From: Diphasiastrum complanatum
Taxonomy: Eukaryota; Streptophyta; Lycopodiopsida; Lycopodiales; Lycopodiaceae
Assembly: GCA_029204225.1 (NCBI GenBank)
Contig: CM055106.1
Location: 36,058,361 to 36,122,360, forward strand
Reading direction: 5' to 3'
DNA length: 64,000 nt
This document shows positions 1 through 11,908 of the stretch, piece by piece (the stretch's first letter is position 1; each line of letters begins with the position of its first letter). The notes beneath the pieces were generated by a model that saw only the letters and a program-made list of their open reading frames with translations, had not been told where the DNA came from and ran no database searches. The translations under genes and the position numbers were made by a program.

Positions 1-1
1 T

Positions 2-241
2 TCCTCAAGCGTCAAAGACAGCCATCGTCTAAAGGAGAAGACAACAGATATATCAGATCCAGTTGTGGAGGCTGGTTTGATGTATTTTGTAAATAGATGT
101 AAATGCGATGGTACTAAGGACATTGGAGTTGTGCTGTACTTTTTTGCACACAGCCTTGATAGTTCAACTAAGGCGACGAAGTATCTTCTCCATACAACCT
201 CGGAGACCAAAGTCTTTATTATTCCATACTGCCAAAAGTAA
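2..241 (+). CDS. Partial ORF at left edge, unrecognised protein C-terminus
   Basis: Base 2 opens a frame of 79 codons ending in TAA at 239-241. It has no start codon inside the window, so it is the 3' part of something beginning upstream. The product is mixed in composition, with the readable segment DPVVEAGLMYFVNRCKCDG followed by a hydrophobic stretch (IGVVLYFFAHSL) and ending FIIPYCQK. I do not recognise a family. It could be the last exon of a host gene or a piece of a transposon protein. The following 500 bases carry no further coding signal. Length alone is weak evidence, hence the low confidence. Confidence 0.3.
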   Translation, partial: SSSVKDSHRLKEKTTDISDPVVEAGLMYFVNRCKCDGTKDIGVVLYFFAHSLDSSTKATKYLLHTTSETKVFIIPYCQK

Positions 242-1209
242 GTGATTAAATAGAATATATTCAAGTAATATTTCTAATAGGTATTGTAATTCCTTCAGTT
301 TAACTAATTATCCCTGGGGGTAGACGTCCGTGTTTTGATCAGAGTGAATAAACAAACGCGATCAAACAGTAATGAAAGTGCATTCAATCACAACAAGCAT
401 TCATCTACGTTGTACACGGATAAAAGCAAGCTACTGTTATATTACACTGAAGCACAATACAAAATAGCAATTACAACAAAAAATGACGGCGTAATTGGGA
501 GGCTCAATTAATGTGTCTCATGGATGGAGCAACCCGTACTCTGTGCTTGGATGATCTATTTATAGACTTTATTCGTGTATTAATTACATTGAATATTTAG
601 GAAAGTCAGTGTACTTGAAAGTATATGGCTTTTGTGACACTATACACAGTATATAAGGTCAATAATTCAGCATCATTAACACGGATGAGGACTTTGCTGG
701 AACGCTCATCGTTTATTTTAGACGACCTTTGGGATTTTTCTCTCTCTTTGCTTTTTTCGCAAGAAGCCGAAGGTGCTCTCAAAAAGACGGTAATGTCTTT
801 AAAAGAGTTTAACACATGAAAATATATGACCTTCAAAATTATCTCTCTCTTCGCATTTTTCGCAAAGAGCCAAAGGTGTGTTAAAAATAGTTAAACTTTT
901 GAACTATGTAAGTGTCACATTTCAGGAAAATGCGAAAAAGTCGAAGCTGTTGAAAACATAGTGACTTGACATCTGAACTTTGAAATTATGACAGGATTGG
1001 TTACTCTTTGCTGGAGATCAGCCAGAAGCCCGTTGTGGACGTTCCTCAAATAAATTGGATGTCTAAGTTTGTGATTCCTGCAGGTATCAAATGAGCAGAC
1101 GTAGAACCAAAGTTGGTTTCACCTGACCCTAAATCAATGATCAATAAATATGCAGAAAGAATCATGAAATAGAAATTAGTCATTCACCAAGGAGACAACT
1201 GTTTTTCTG
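242..1209. other. Spacer without recognised gene
   Basis: No gene is supported here. A short direct repeat is visible: a segment reading tctctctttg...ttcgcaagaagccgaaggtg at 741-775 recurs as ctctcttcgc...cgcaaagagccaaaggtg near 843-880, and a related reverse-oriented version (aatgcgaaaaagtcgaagctg) lies near 927-950. Short ORFs in this stretch overlap on both strands and show no protein-like pattern. Confidence 0.5.
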
Positions 1210-1860
1210 ATACCTTACGATTTTTCGATACTTGCCATTTTTCAGTCCCTTGACAATTTTTCCATACTTGAAAATTTTTCGATACATGACTCGATGTTCT
1301 CCAAAATTTTCCGATACAGTATTCTAGATTTTTTGATATCAAAAATAGATTTTTTTTTATATTGTATCGACTCGATTTTTTCGAGTTTTTTTCCGAATCA
1401 CTATAAATTTTTTCGATACTTCATATTTTTCGATCCTTTGAACATTTTTTCGATACTTTTCAATTTTTTGATCATCTGTACATTTTTTTGATACTTTTGG
1501 ATTTTTCGATCCTAGATTTTTTCGAGCCATATTTTTTTTCAAGTCCTTATTTTTTCAAGCTCATATTTTTTCGAGCCCTAATTTTTTCAACCCCTAATTT
1601 TTTGAATTTTCATTTTGCGAATTTTTTTTTTTTCGACTTCTATTTTTTCGAGTTTTAGTTTTTAACATTTACTTTTCGAGTTTTATTTTTTGATGTTAAT
1701 TTTTTGGATCCCTAGTGTTTTGGATCTCTCATTTTTTTATCCATTATTTTTTGACCCCTTCTAATTTTTTCTAGCCATTGTCATTTTTTTTACCCACTTT
1801 ATTTTTTCGACTAATTTTGACTTTTCGACCCACGTGATTTTCTGATCCAGTTTATTTTTC
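1210..1860. repeat. Degenerate T-rich minisatellite built on TTTTTCGA
   Basis: About 650 bases are made of imperfect repetitions of TTTTTCGATAC or TTTTTTCGA separated by 5-15 variable bases (for example 1219, 1270, 1405, 1432, 1504). The spacing is irregular, roughly 15-25 bases, so it is a degenerate array rather than a clean satellite. The plus strand is strongly T-rich. It abuts a second, compositionally different array at 1865. Confidence 0.65.
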
Positions 1861-1864
1861 TGAC

Positions 1865-2215
1865 CCACTCCACCTACATCAGCATCCGACACCTTTCATC
1901 TACAAACTTCCATCCGACGTCCTTTCTCATCAGTTTCATCCCACGACCATTGCATCCAACCACCTCCATCCGACGCACTCCACCTTCACTTTCATCCGAT
2001 ATCCATTTGCATCCGCCAACATTTGCATCTGTCAACAATTTGCATCCGCCAATCATTTGCATCCATCAGTGCCTTCCAAATTCCATCCGCCAATGTCTTC
2101 CAATCATTGCATCCGACGTCCTCTACCTTCATCTGCATCTGACACATTTGCATCCGCTACTGCATTTTCTTACATTTGTCCCTGCATTCCCTTCGCCTTC
2201 CACAGTTGGCATCTG
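1865..2215. repeat. Degenerate minisatellite built on TTTGCATCCG(C/A)
   Basis: Roughly 350 bases contain about twenty copies of CATCCG, CATCTG or CATCCA, often preceded by TTTG and followed by CCAA or AC. The local period is about 13-22 bases and drifts along the array. Overlapping ORFs in several frames are a by-product of the repeat lacking stop codons and should not be taken as genes. Confidence 0.65.
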
Positions 2216-3183
2216 ACGAGCTTCAAAATACATCCAATGAGTTATCACAGTTCTTCACCATTGCTTATATTTTTATGGTTGATTTGACATATCAATCATA
2301 TCCTATCAATTCAATCACATCTAAGAAACAATCAATACTGAATTTCATATTGTTAATCTGATTCAGCTATAAGATTCAGTCAAAGGTTTAGGGTGTTTGC
2401 ATGTTTTATGACATATTGGTCTAGAAAAAGTGCGCCCTCTTACATATATTTGGCTGCTCTGATCTCGCACATGTGAAGCCTAGGTGGCAGTCTGATGTGG
2501 CAAGTGTCTTGGTCACTAGGTTTCCCTCTGTTGTGATCTTTACAACACCCAATTTGATATCCTGTAGCCAAATTATGGTCATCTGAAGTTTTGCAATTTT
2601 GTAAGTAAAATTGACAAAATTTGAAATTGTTCTGATTGCATGCTAGTCAATTCCTAATTTGTGGTACTGTGCTTGCATGGAATGATTGCATGTTGATTCT
2701 CAGAGTGATTCTGACATGCATGATGGTTTCACATTTGTTTTGAGTGGTTATACACGTGCTCTGATAGTTAGGACACAAATCAGAATTTATGGCTGACAAT
2801 TTCCGTAGAACTGAAATTTACGTAGAATTTCATAGAGTAAAAAAAGAATAGCTAATGTCGCATGTTATGCATGCCTGATAGACATTAATTCAATAAGATT
2901 AGGAATCGAACAATGAATCGTTTTTTTGATTTTGATTGCCTAGATACTAATAGTGTTTTTGACAAATTTTTAAGCTACGTAAAATTTAAAAAAAAAATTA
3001 AAATTTGAGAATTCAAATTTTTTAGTTTTTTCTTGGTTTCTTGAATTATCTATGAAATGTACTAGAATTAGTGAATTGACCATACTGAAGTCAATTTCAG
3101 TTAGATTTTGTTCAACTGTACTTCACTAATAGTTAATCATATGTTAACTAATTTTAGTAATCTCTAGGAATAGATAAATCGAA
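2216..3183. other. AT-rich spacer
   Basis: No coding frame, RNA gene or terminal repeat could be supported. The stretch is AT-rich with homopolymer A and T runs around 2985-3030. Confidence 0.5.
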
Positions 3184-3485
3184 ATGGCCGAAGAAACTTC
3201 AAATCAAGTTGCAAATCCAACTGCACCATCTTATATGGTAAGTTGAGTGCAACGCTCAACGATATGAATAATTGGTTTAGGTTCTACCATGACGAGATTT
3301 AATACTTGTACAGGTCCACTAACAAGATTTTTGAAATTGTAGATTATCAAACATCTCAATTTCTAAATAACTTGAGCACGAGCAAAAATGGAAATTGTTT
3401 AGGTTATCCTTCTTCGCACCTCCTAGAGCTCATTAGGTTATCCTCTCTCTCCACACTAAACAAATATGTAGCCTATTTCTCCTAA
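3184..3485 (+). pseudogene. Broken ORF, possibly retroelement gag-like remnant
   Basis: An ATG at 3184 opens MAEETSNQVANPTAPSYMV and stops at 3244. A -1 shift at about 3240 continues into a second frame (KLSATLNDMNNWFRFYHDEI, then a TAA at 3300, then YLYRSTNKIFEIVDYQTS and on) that stays open to a stop at 3483-3485. The continuity across one frameshift and one stop suggests a decayed coding sequence. The start resembles the short N-termini of copia gag proteins, but no diagnostic motif is present, so the assignment is only a guess. Confidence 0.3.
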
Positions 3486-4721
3486 GAGGTTAATCAATTC
3501 ATGATATCTCAATCACACCTTGAAGTCCATTTCATCATATACTACTTGTGTTAATATTTAACGTAACATTATTTGACAGAGTCCTATCATGTATCATACT
3601 CTGTCTTTAGATCAAGGGTTTATCAAAGTTGTTCAAAGCACCTTTGTAGAGATCAATCGTGGCTATCAGTGATACTTAGTTATATTTCTTAAGTTAAGAG
3701 GTAATATTTGACAATATCCATTCGTGCACATAAACCTCTAGTTTCTAATTTTGCATTACCAGCTTTAGGAGAAAATTAGTCATTTTTTAATCACGATCAT
3801 GTAGGATCGCATGACTTGAAGAGGAATAGACAACATGCAAATGAGCACCACAATAAAAGAGGCCAAGAATCAAAACCATCCCAAAAAGTAGACAATGTGG
3901 GTCAACTTGGAATAGAAAAATAACTAAAGATAGGCCCACTAATGGATCGTCAATCTTAGAATCCACCCCAAAAATATGAATGTGAAAAACCAACTTATAA
4001 AGAGAAAAAAAAACCAGATGCAAAGTTCATATCTCAACAATGCCAAGATTAATAACATATCCACCACATTTCTCAACCACCACCTAGTCCAAAAACTAAA
4101 ATATCGTAACACACAATGAAAATACCAAAAGTAAAAAAATAGGTGTAACTCCTAGCTCAAGCAAGGGCTCTTGTGAGCGAGAGCTCAGTAATTCTTGCAA
4201 ATTGAGCTTGATAAGATTCCATAGACAAATAAAAAATGATTCCATGATGCAACGATGTGTGATGCAAAGACATGGCTGAAAAGACATAAAGTAGCAACAT
4301 ATGTGAGAGGCCAAAATCTAGTCTCATATTTACAAAAACCAAGTAAACTGGACATATACAATTTAAACAGAACATGTCCATCCACCAAGTGAATGTGTAT
4401 GGTGCATACCACATACAAAGTCACTTGGTGTAATGTAATTGGTCTATGATATTAGGAAAAAGGCATGCCTTATCATAAATCTTGAAAAGGTTGTAGTAAT
4501 GACCAAATCTTGTAAAACATTCTACAAGCATATTGCAAATCTTGTAATACATTTGTAAAAGAATATACTCATGGAATATGCAAAAGTTTGGCTACAAAAA
4601 ATATCTCTTTGTCATTTGTGCACTTGTTTACATAAGAGAGCGATACTTCCTTTTCTTTTGTTCTTTTGAGGATGAGTAATATTTAGAACTTTAGCTTGTT
4701 AAAGTGGAAAGATTGAGAGGC

Positions 4722-4725
<4 letters not shown>
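3486..4725. other. Spacer without recognised gene
   Basis: Overlapping minus-strand ORFs of 70-85 codons between 3787 and 4424 show no motif, and several frames are open over the same bases, which argues for chance. Nothing else is supported. Confidence 0.45.
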
Positions 4726-4778
<53 letters not shown>

Positions 4779-4803
4779 TGTACATACACACAAACACACA
4801 CAC
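4726..4803. repeat. Compound (TA)n(CA)n microsatellite
   Basis: An uninterrupted TA run from about 4726 to 4755 passes directly into CA repeats to 4778, followed by interrupted ACACAC to about 4803. Confidence 0.95.
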
Positions 4804-5775
4804 CACTGAAGTGAAGTGCATTGAAGGGTGCATAGTGAGTTTTGAAGTGGATTGGACGACATACCGTAGTCATGAAAGGCTCAAAAAACACACCACATGT
4901 TGTTAGATTTGTCACTATAGTGGTAAGCTACCATGATGATTCGTAGAAGCCAATTCGTCTCTACTATGTGAATTTGAGTATATCATGCCCACACGTACGC
5001 TGGGATTCCAACCTAGGTCATCACGACCACAAAACGTTTTGATCCAACGCGGTAGTGGCTTGGTGCACCACATTGTAACCAGTTTAAAATGAAGTTTGCA
5101 ACCATTAAATTTGATTGGAACTCCTAACAACCTTTATTTTATGCAAACGATAAGGATTTGTTTTGTTTTTTAATGTAGTCGAGGCTTATCTTTAATTAGT
5201 TTTATATTGACCTTCTAAGTGGCATGTTGGTAACAAGTACCTCCTTGTTGAGATTGGAGTTTGTAGCACTAGGTCAAACAAAAGGACTTTTTTCCAAGAA
5301 AAAAAGAAAAAAAGTGAAAGAAAAACTAGTGGAGATGAGATGTACAAATAAATTTTCATTTTGTATAGCCTAGAAAAAATTCATGTGGTTATAGGTAATT
5401 GACATAGATGTACTAAATGTCCCCCAATTTACCTTTATCCCATGAAGGATAGAGTTAGGGTGGTTTCACATTAGCATTAGTGTAATGACATAGCAATTGT
5501 GAATTGGTCCAAATAATCTGAAAGAGCACTCGGATTACAAGTGACTTGTTGCAATGTGGCATTTGAGGTGGCACACATACTATGCCACGAAGGGGCTGGT
5601 GCACCCAAAGTTTTAGGCCTAGGAGGAGTACCCCGTAACTTGTGTTCTCAATGGTAGCTAAAGGTGCTCAACGACCACTTTGGTGGAGATGGCAATTCGT
5701 GCTTCATTTTGAATGACCAGGGGAGCCATGATTGAGCTAGGTGGTGGGGGTCGTAAGCACATTTAGAAGTTGAGA

Positions 5776-5780
<5 letters not shown>
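4804..5780. other. Spacer without recognised gene
   Basis: No coding, RNA or repeat feature longer than simple homopolymers is supported. Confidence 0.45.

Positions 5781-5834
<54 letters not shown>
5781..5834. repeat. (AG)27 microsatellite, no LINE attached
   Basis: A pure AG run of 54 bases. Unlike the arrays at 10531, 11915, 25865 and 27192, neither flank carries the GTTAATAAAGCT-type LINE end, so this locus serves as an unoccupied comparison site. Confidence 0.95.
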
Positions 5835-5835
<1 letters not shown>

Positions 5836-6950
5836 CTCGCACGTAGGAGGGATAATAACCAAGCTAATGTGAAATGGTGGTGGTCATTTACATGGATCAC
5901 CCACATGGCACATACTCGGGAAGCAAGTCCCTAGTTAAATGCATTTACTCAAAATGCTATCCACCCGTAAGACTACAATTACGCATCTAAAGGATTTGCA
6001 AAACCTCTTAATGTTCTTTCTTGAGATGCAAAGTGTAATTTTAGATCATGCAAAGATCTGCATTGTTTAGAGTTTTATGGGGATAATGTCTAGATTGCTT
6101 CACTCCATCTCCATTTTTTTTTTTTTGAATCTTTCAGTCAGTGAAAATGTTTATAAGTAAAGAAAGTGATATGACTTGCCATCAAACATTTTGTGATCAC
6201 ATCACAATCACAAAGAAAATTTCTAAGCAATTTATAACTCCTAATACCTTAAATCGTGGCGCATAAAATTTCGCTCCTCTTGCCCAAAGTCATACATGAT
6301 GCTCTAGAAGGTTCTCAACCTGATTAGAAAATCGTAAACTAACAAATAAGACGGAATCAAAAAAGTTTGACACGTCGATTTTACGGCGGAGAAGGCCCGA
6401 GGTCCTAAGGCATGGTTGCTCGGTTGCCTCTTCCAAGTTAAGAGGTTCTCCACACATAAAATCAATTGCAATCTCTAATTAGCCAAAAGGCAAGTAAAGT
6501 TTTGTGTCAACAAGACTTTTTCCTGAGGAAAATTAAAACACATGTATTGACTATAAATGGAAAAAAAGAAAAAAAAAGGAAAAAGGAAAATAAAAATGAA
6601 ATTGAGGGTGGGGTCCTCCATCATCCATGTCGTCATGCCATGTGCCATCATGGCCCATGACTCATAGTTCATGTGCAAAGATTCGATGACGTCAAATATG
6701 ACGGAATAAAAAAAGGTATGGTGCTATTTTTGAGATATATTTTTAATTTAGTTTTCTCGAAGGGCGATTAAAACGGAAAAAAATAAATCATTTCTTGGAC
6801 CGGTCATCGCCTTCATCTTTATCTCCAACAAAATAATAAAAAAAATACCGGATTTTTACTGGATATATTCTGGAATTGTTTTTATTTTATTCCCCGAAAA
6901 AAAAATTAAATTTGTCAAGGTCTTTTATGAATGCGAAAGGGGGATATTCC
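5835..6950. other. Spacer upstream of the bHLH gene
   Basis: No gene is supported. The last part (6700-6930) is very AT-rich with A and T runs and probably belongs to the promoter-distal region of the downstream transcription factor gene. Confidence 0.45.
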
Positions 6951-7266
6951 GGGAAGCGCTTCTGTCACCATCTGGAAGCGCTTCCACCAGTAGTGCTTCT
7001 TTCTTTTGGAGCACAGAGCGCAGGCGGAAGCGAGAGCGAGAGAAAGCTGTGCGAGGAAGTGGCGATGGCTGTTTGATAGGGAATACTTCCCATCTCCCCT
7101 CCCCCCACCACCCCACCATACCCAGTTTGATTCCCCCTTTCCCTTTCCAGAAGATCAGAAGGAAAAGAAGCAGCAATTTCTCTTCTGTTTTGAGCTGCTT
7201 TCTGATGCAAAAACAAGTTGACATACTCTATTCGGTCTCAGAACAGAGAGAGGAGAGGTTGCGCGC

Positions 7267-7274
7267 ATATAAGG
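7267..7274 (+). promoter_or_regulatory. Candidate TATA element for the bHLH gene
   Basis: ATATAAGG lies in a GC-rich setting (GCGCGC just before it) about 590 bases upstream of the chosen ATG at 7859. If used, transcription would begin near 7300 and give an unspliced leader of about 560 nt. A second TTTATAGAG occurs near 7358. This is a positional guess; a purine-rich segment of 7000-7260 could equally be leader. Confidence 0.25.
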
Positions 7275-7575
7275 TGTGCGTAGTTCGCCCTTTTTCCTTC
7301 CAGTGTTCTTGCGAAGCTGTGTTGCATTGCAGAATAGCTAGCGGCCTGTGAGCGGTGTTTATAGAGCGTATTGTGTGGCGAGGAAATGGTGATAGTAAGC
7401 TGTTCTGTTGAGGGATTGAGTGGTTTGCAGTAGAAGAGTAGCAGCAGGGAGGGGGGTGTGGGTGGTTAGAAGAAGAAGCGGGGAGTAAGGCAGGGGAGGC
7501 AGCGGCAGCAGGAGGGGATGGCGCAGGTTGGGCCGAGGGCATGGAATCGCGACCGAGTGCACGCAGAGAATAAGA

Positions 7576-7629
7576 ATGCAAGCGAAGAAAATCACTCCTG
7601 ATGAGATTATGGCTTCATCTATGTCGTGA
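7576..7629 (+). CDS. Upstream ORF in the bHLH leader (17 codons)
   Basis: ATG at 7576 to TGA at 7627-7629 encodes MQAKKITPDEIMASSMS. It lies 230 bases upstream of the main start and in the putative leader, so it could dampen translation of the transcription factor. Its core ITPDEIM resembles MTPKEIL, the segment just before the basic region in the main protein. That could be chance or a relic of a duplicated exon. Confidence 0.35.
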   Translation: MQAKKITPDEIMASSMS

Positions 7630-7858
7630 GAATTGTGGTTGGAATCTGTTTTGGTTTGTGGGTTTCGTCCAAAAGGCTTGCTCTCCTGAAGGTGAAGGTC
7701 TACCTAAGCATTGAAAGTCTCTGACTTTATTTGCATGTTGTTGGCAAAAAGATCCACATGCTGTGGTTTCTGGGAGAGCACTGCCTAGGGAGCTCAAAGA
7801 AGATCAAGTGTAAAGTCCATTTCTTTCATCAGTCGGTTGGGTTTTTGAACTATCATTC

Positions 7859-10078
7859 ATGGGAACCTCTGGAGGAGCCAGTTTGGAGCACAGTTTTCAA
7901 TCCAATGGCTGGATCCTTGCTCCGGATGTAGCAAATGATAAGCTTTTTCCTAATTTTTCTCCTTCTTGTGTGATGCCCTTTGGAGGTTCTTTTGGTTTGA
8001 TACAAAAGCCCTACTTTGACTGGAGCTCCCAGCAGCATATTCCTAAACAGGAGCCTTTTTCATCACTGCCCAAATTTTCTACTCCCATCTCATCCTTCCA
8101 CCAGCCTTCTGATGTTCATGTCAATCCTCCAATGCTGCCCTTCCTTGGCCAAATGAATGACTGGCATAGAGCTGGTGCTGATTCCCTGGGCTTTGGGAAC
8201 AACTCAGAGGCAAAGGCCTCAGGAAAACGTGATCTTTTTCCTTATGCAACGAACAGGACTTTGCCAGTGCTATGCTGCAATCATGGGGAGTTCATGAACA
8301 TGTCCAAAATGACCCCTAAGGAGATATTGGATGCAAAAGCCCTGGCTGCTTCGAAAAGCCACAGTGAGGCAGAAAGACGTCGACGGGAACGCATAAACAG
8401 CCATCTGGCAACCCTCAGGAGTCTTCTTCCAAGCACAACTAAGGTCTTTTTTGTTTAGTGTCTGAACTTGGTGTGTTGCTTGCCACCCTATCTACTTCGA
8501 ATTGTTTTGGGAGCGATAGGATTCCTCTATTCACCTATGAATATCTCACATGTAAAGAAAGGAGCTATTCCAGTGCTACTCTGATCATGGCTGACTCTTT
8601 CCTTCATTTAGAAGATTGAAAATTGTTTTAGGAACTATTGTATTCCTATCTCACATCTGAAATCATTCAGAAGACCAAATTCAGATCATGTCAAGTTTTG
8701 TACTCAATTTTGCAAAAGTGATCCATAGCAACTGATGAGTACATATCCTAAAGTTTATATGCATACCCCAATATCTGCCTGCCAATAATTTTCGTTTTAT
8801 TGCATGATATTTGTTTGGACTTCAGGGACAGAGGGTGCATATAGAGTATCATAAATTTGTTGTATCTATGTTTCAGTGGTGAAATCATATACAGGGTTTA
8901 TGTGTTTTATCCGATGGTGTAATATCAATATTTAAGTACCATGTCCCTGCCTAGATGCTTGAGGTGATATGCATACATCCTGCAAAACGGGAAATATACT
9001 TCTAGATATCTGTTACAAGCTTTTTTTTATCTTGAATGTCCTCATGGCGGATTGGAGTCAAACTTTTAACCTCAAGTGGAGGAAAGGGTTCTGTAACCAA
9101 CTCACCACTTATTGGAGGATTAGATATCTGTTACAACTTGGCAAGTATTTGGAGCATTTCATTTGTCTTGTCGGAAAAGTAGTCTTAATTTCTAGACTGC
9201 CTTTTCTCCAGTACTTTCCACCATAATCCTGAATTTAAGATGTAATTTAGAACCACACTGATAACAAGACTAATAGGGTTGATAGCTGTAGTATGCATTT
9301 TTTGTTTGCTTGGCCAAGTATACCTAACATTCTGCTTAGAGAGATTCATGTGTTATCTATTTAAGAACCACACTGATATAACAAGACTAATTTGGTTTGA
9401 CACCTGTGGTGTGCTTTTCTTGTTTGCTTGGCCAAGCATACCTTACATTGCAAGTAGAGAAATTTGTATATTGTTTATGTTAGAAATTTCTTATTATTTT
9501 CTGGTCAAAACATGTTGCTTTATGGTGTATGTTCTTGTATTTTTGTTGACTGATTTTTGTAATAGCTTTCAAATTTTCAAAGTTACAAGGTTGACTAGCT
9601 TGTCATCCTGTTGTTGCAGACCGACAAAGCGTCACTGCTTGCGGAAGTCGTTCATCACGTGAAAGAGCTAAAGCGACAGGCAGCTGAAATTGCAGAAATG
9701 ATCCCAGTACCTACTGATGTTGATGAGCTGCAAGTGGATATAGATTCATCCCTTGGTGAGGATAGAGTACTCATAAGAGCTTCTTTATGCTGTGATGACC
9801 GTCCTGGTCTTCTTTCGGATCTAACCAGGGCTTTAAGAGATCTGAAGCTTCAGACTGTCAAAGCTGAGATTGCAACGCTTGGTGGCAGAGTGAAGAATGT
9901 TATACTGATGACTCGTGGAGATCGTGCTTCATGCAAGCAGGAAGGACCTTCACTGACCAGTGTGCAGGAAGCACTGAAAGCAGTGATGGAGAAGTCTACT
10001 TCAAATGAGCTATCACCATCTAACTTCTTCAGTAACAAACGCCAGAGAACGGGCTATCACTGCTCTTCCCAAGTATAA
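7859..10078 (+). CDS. bHLH transcription factor, bHLH30/TMO5-like group, two exons
   Basis: The exons are 7859-8443 and 9620-10078, joined in phase 0 across AAG|GT...CAG|A, giving 347 residues. Residues about 178-230 form the bHLH: HSEAERRRRERIN is the basic region, with the His/Glu/Arg pattern of E-box/G-box binders, followed by helix 1, loop and helix 2 (TDKASLLAEVVHHVKELKR). An ACT-like segment follows (VLIRASLCCDDRPGLLSDL, then LKAEIATLGGRVKNV-type residues). This order is typical of the plant bHLH30/32/106/107 clade, nuclear regulators of development and vascular or stress programmes. The N-terminal 170 residues are Ser/Pro/Phe-rich and unrecognised. Start chosen: first in-frame ATG of the open exon. 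The conserved ALAASKSHSEAERRR block supports the reading frame. TMO5-like identity within the clade is not resolved. Confidence 0.9.
8444..9619 (+). other. Intron of the bHLH gene (1,176 bp)
   Basis: It starts GTCTTT after AAG and ends TTGTTGCAG. It interrupts the bHLH between the loop residues STTK and TDKAS, the position I recall for this clade. An internal imperfect duplication is visible: a segment around 9253-9323 (accacactgataac...tttgcttggccaagtatacct) recurs at 9366-9442. Confidence 0.85.
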
Positions 10079-10528
10079 TAGGTCAATTTTGTTAGACCGG
10101 CTTTGATTTATAAGCTAAACAATTAATTGATTATGGATCTGATACAGCTACTAGATGATTGAGAAAGTACAAACTTAAGAGGCATGCCTAATGGTTAGAT
10201 GATATTTGCACCTAAAAGCAGCTTTTGGATAAGTTTTTTCACTGTTGCTAGCAAATCACCTGTTTCATGAGATCTTAGATTATCATGTTAGGTAGTCAGG
10301 TTCGTTTCAGACCCCATAGTCCTGACTTATTTGAATGCCTTTGGTAGTTGCTTTTACTTTAAGTATGAAACCCTGAAAGCGATATTTATGTGTGATATCT
10401 ATCATGGATTTTGGTAGTCCCTCCATGCAGGCGAGTTTACAGCATTGTTTTGCAATGTATATGATTTGAGTTTCCTGTCTATATCTAATGTGTTTATCAA
10501 AGACATGTATCGATTGAACTTATCAAAA

Positions 10529-10530
<2 letters not shown>
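10079..10530. other. 3' UTR and downstream flank of the bHLH gene
   Basis: This non-coding stretch follows the bHLH stop. No clear AATAAA lies close to the stop. The region ends abruptly at an AG microsatellite that bounds a LINE. Confidence 0.5.

Positions 10531-10580
<50 letters not shown>
10531..10580. repeat. (AG)25 microsatellite at the 3' end of LINE A
   Basis: A pure AG run. On the minus strand it is the (TC)n that directly follows the LINE 3' end ...ttaataaagctttctttcctt. It pairs with the (AG)20 at 11915, so the element is bracketed by the same dinucleotide in the same orientation. Confidence 0.95.
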
Positions 10581-10581
<1 letters not shown>

Positions 10582-10584
<3 letters not shown>

Positions 10585-11908
10585 AGGAAAGAAAGCTTTA
10601 TTAACGTCTTTTCCATGCCGAAAGGCGTATAAGACGAGCAAGTACATCAGATAAGATGGAAACAAGACGGATCAGTGCCGTCAAAAACAAACAAACTAAA
10701 ACCAAACTAACTAAGAAGAGAGTGATATAACCAGGATTATAAGGTACGTCTACCATTTACATGCTCAACTGGACATCTCTTCATTTCTCTAATTCAAACT
10801 CTATCTCAAAATTAAGACTCATTAACTATAGGCTTACGATCCACAAATCTGATAATGCTGTCACGGTAGATAAGTCGTTTGCCAGTTGGTAGCTCTTCTT
10901 GTCTTGCTTTCTTACGTTCTTGGACTTGGATGAAAGTAAGATCTTCGTCCAAATACATTTTGGTATCACGCAATTTAGATCGTTTCCCTAAAACTTCGCG
11001 CCGGTGAGACACTGACGTGAAGCGGATGACAAGAGTATCTGGGTCCTTCTTAGGTCGCCAGGCAGTTTCCATACCTTTGCTATGGTGCTAAAGATTTCCT
11101 TCCAAAAACTTTTCAGCTACTTCAACAACATTTTGGGAGTTCGGGATACCTCTAACACGGACATTGAGAGCTTTGTGTTCTCGCAAACGGCCCTCGTTGA
11201 ACATGGCTGAGATAAACGGAGGTGATGGCGAAAGCGGAGAGATAGCTGTAGATGAACCTTTAAGTACATCTGCCCATGATTGGACAGCCGTATGGTGCTG
11301 TTCCACCTGATTTTCAAGCTGCTGAATCTTTTCTGAAGTAGCGATTTGGGAAGAATTTTCACTTTTGATAACTGCAACTTCCTTCTTGAGTGCTTCAATG
11401 GAAGTGTCTAGCTTCTGAAGGTGCGATTGCACAGCGAGAAGTAGAGAATCATGGGAAGCAAGTTTCTCTCTATGATTGTTAAGATATTCAAATAGACGGA
11501 GTTGATCTTCACGAAGAAGACGGACTAAGGTATATGTGGGGAGAGAAGCAGGTGCTTCTGGAGTGTTTGGAGTGTTAGGAGTCAAGGGAATAGCTACAGT
11601 AGTTTCATTGTTGGTAATAGGATTTGATGGAGAGATAGGAATTGCAACGGGCATAGAAGTAGAAGGGGAAGTTGGATCTGTTTGTGAGGCTGAGGCAATG
11701 ATGGAAACAGAAGATGGATCAGGAATAACCCCTTTTTGACGAGGCATTTTGCAGATCTGAAGGATAGGCAAGCAAGGACGGCTAGCTAGGCACCATCAGC
11801 GATGAACAGGCTCAAAGAGGAAGAGCGATGGAGGGCGCTAGCAGCTGCGATGGAGGGCGCAAGGAGCAGGCGCCAGCAGCAACATGGATCAGGCGGCCAG
11901 CAGCGCGA

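Noticed and set aside
5648-5842. ORF with a (SL)n tract, and similar (RE)n ORFs at 10445 and 11828
   Set aside because: They are translations of AG/CT microsatellites.
6925-7595. Overlapping ORFs on both strands in the bHLH leader
   Set aside because: They are GC-rich low-complexity leader. No frame shows a domain, and the bHLH exon start is well supported downstream.
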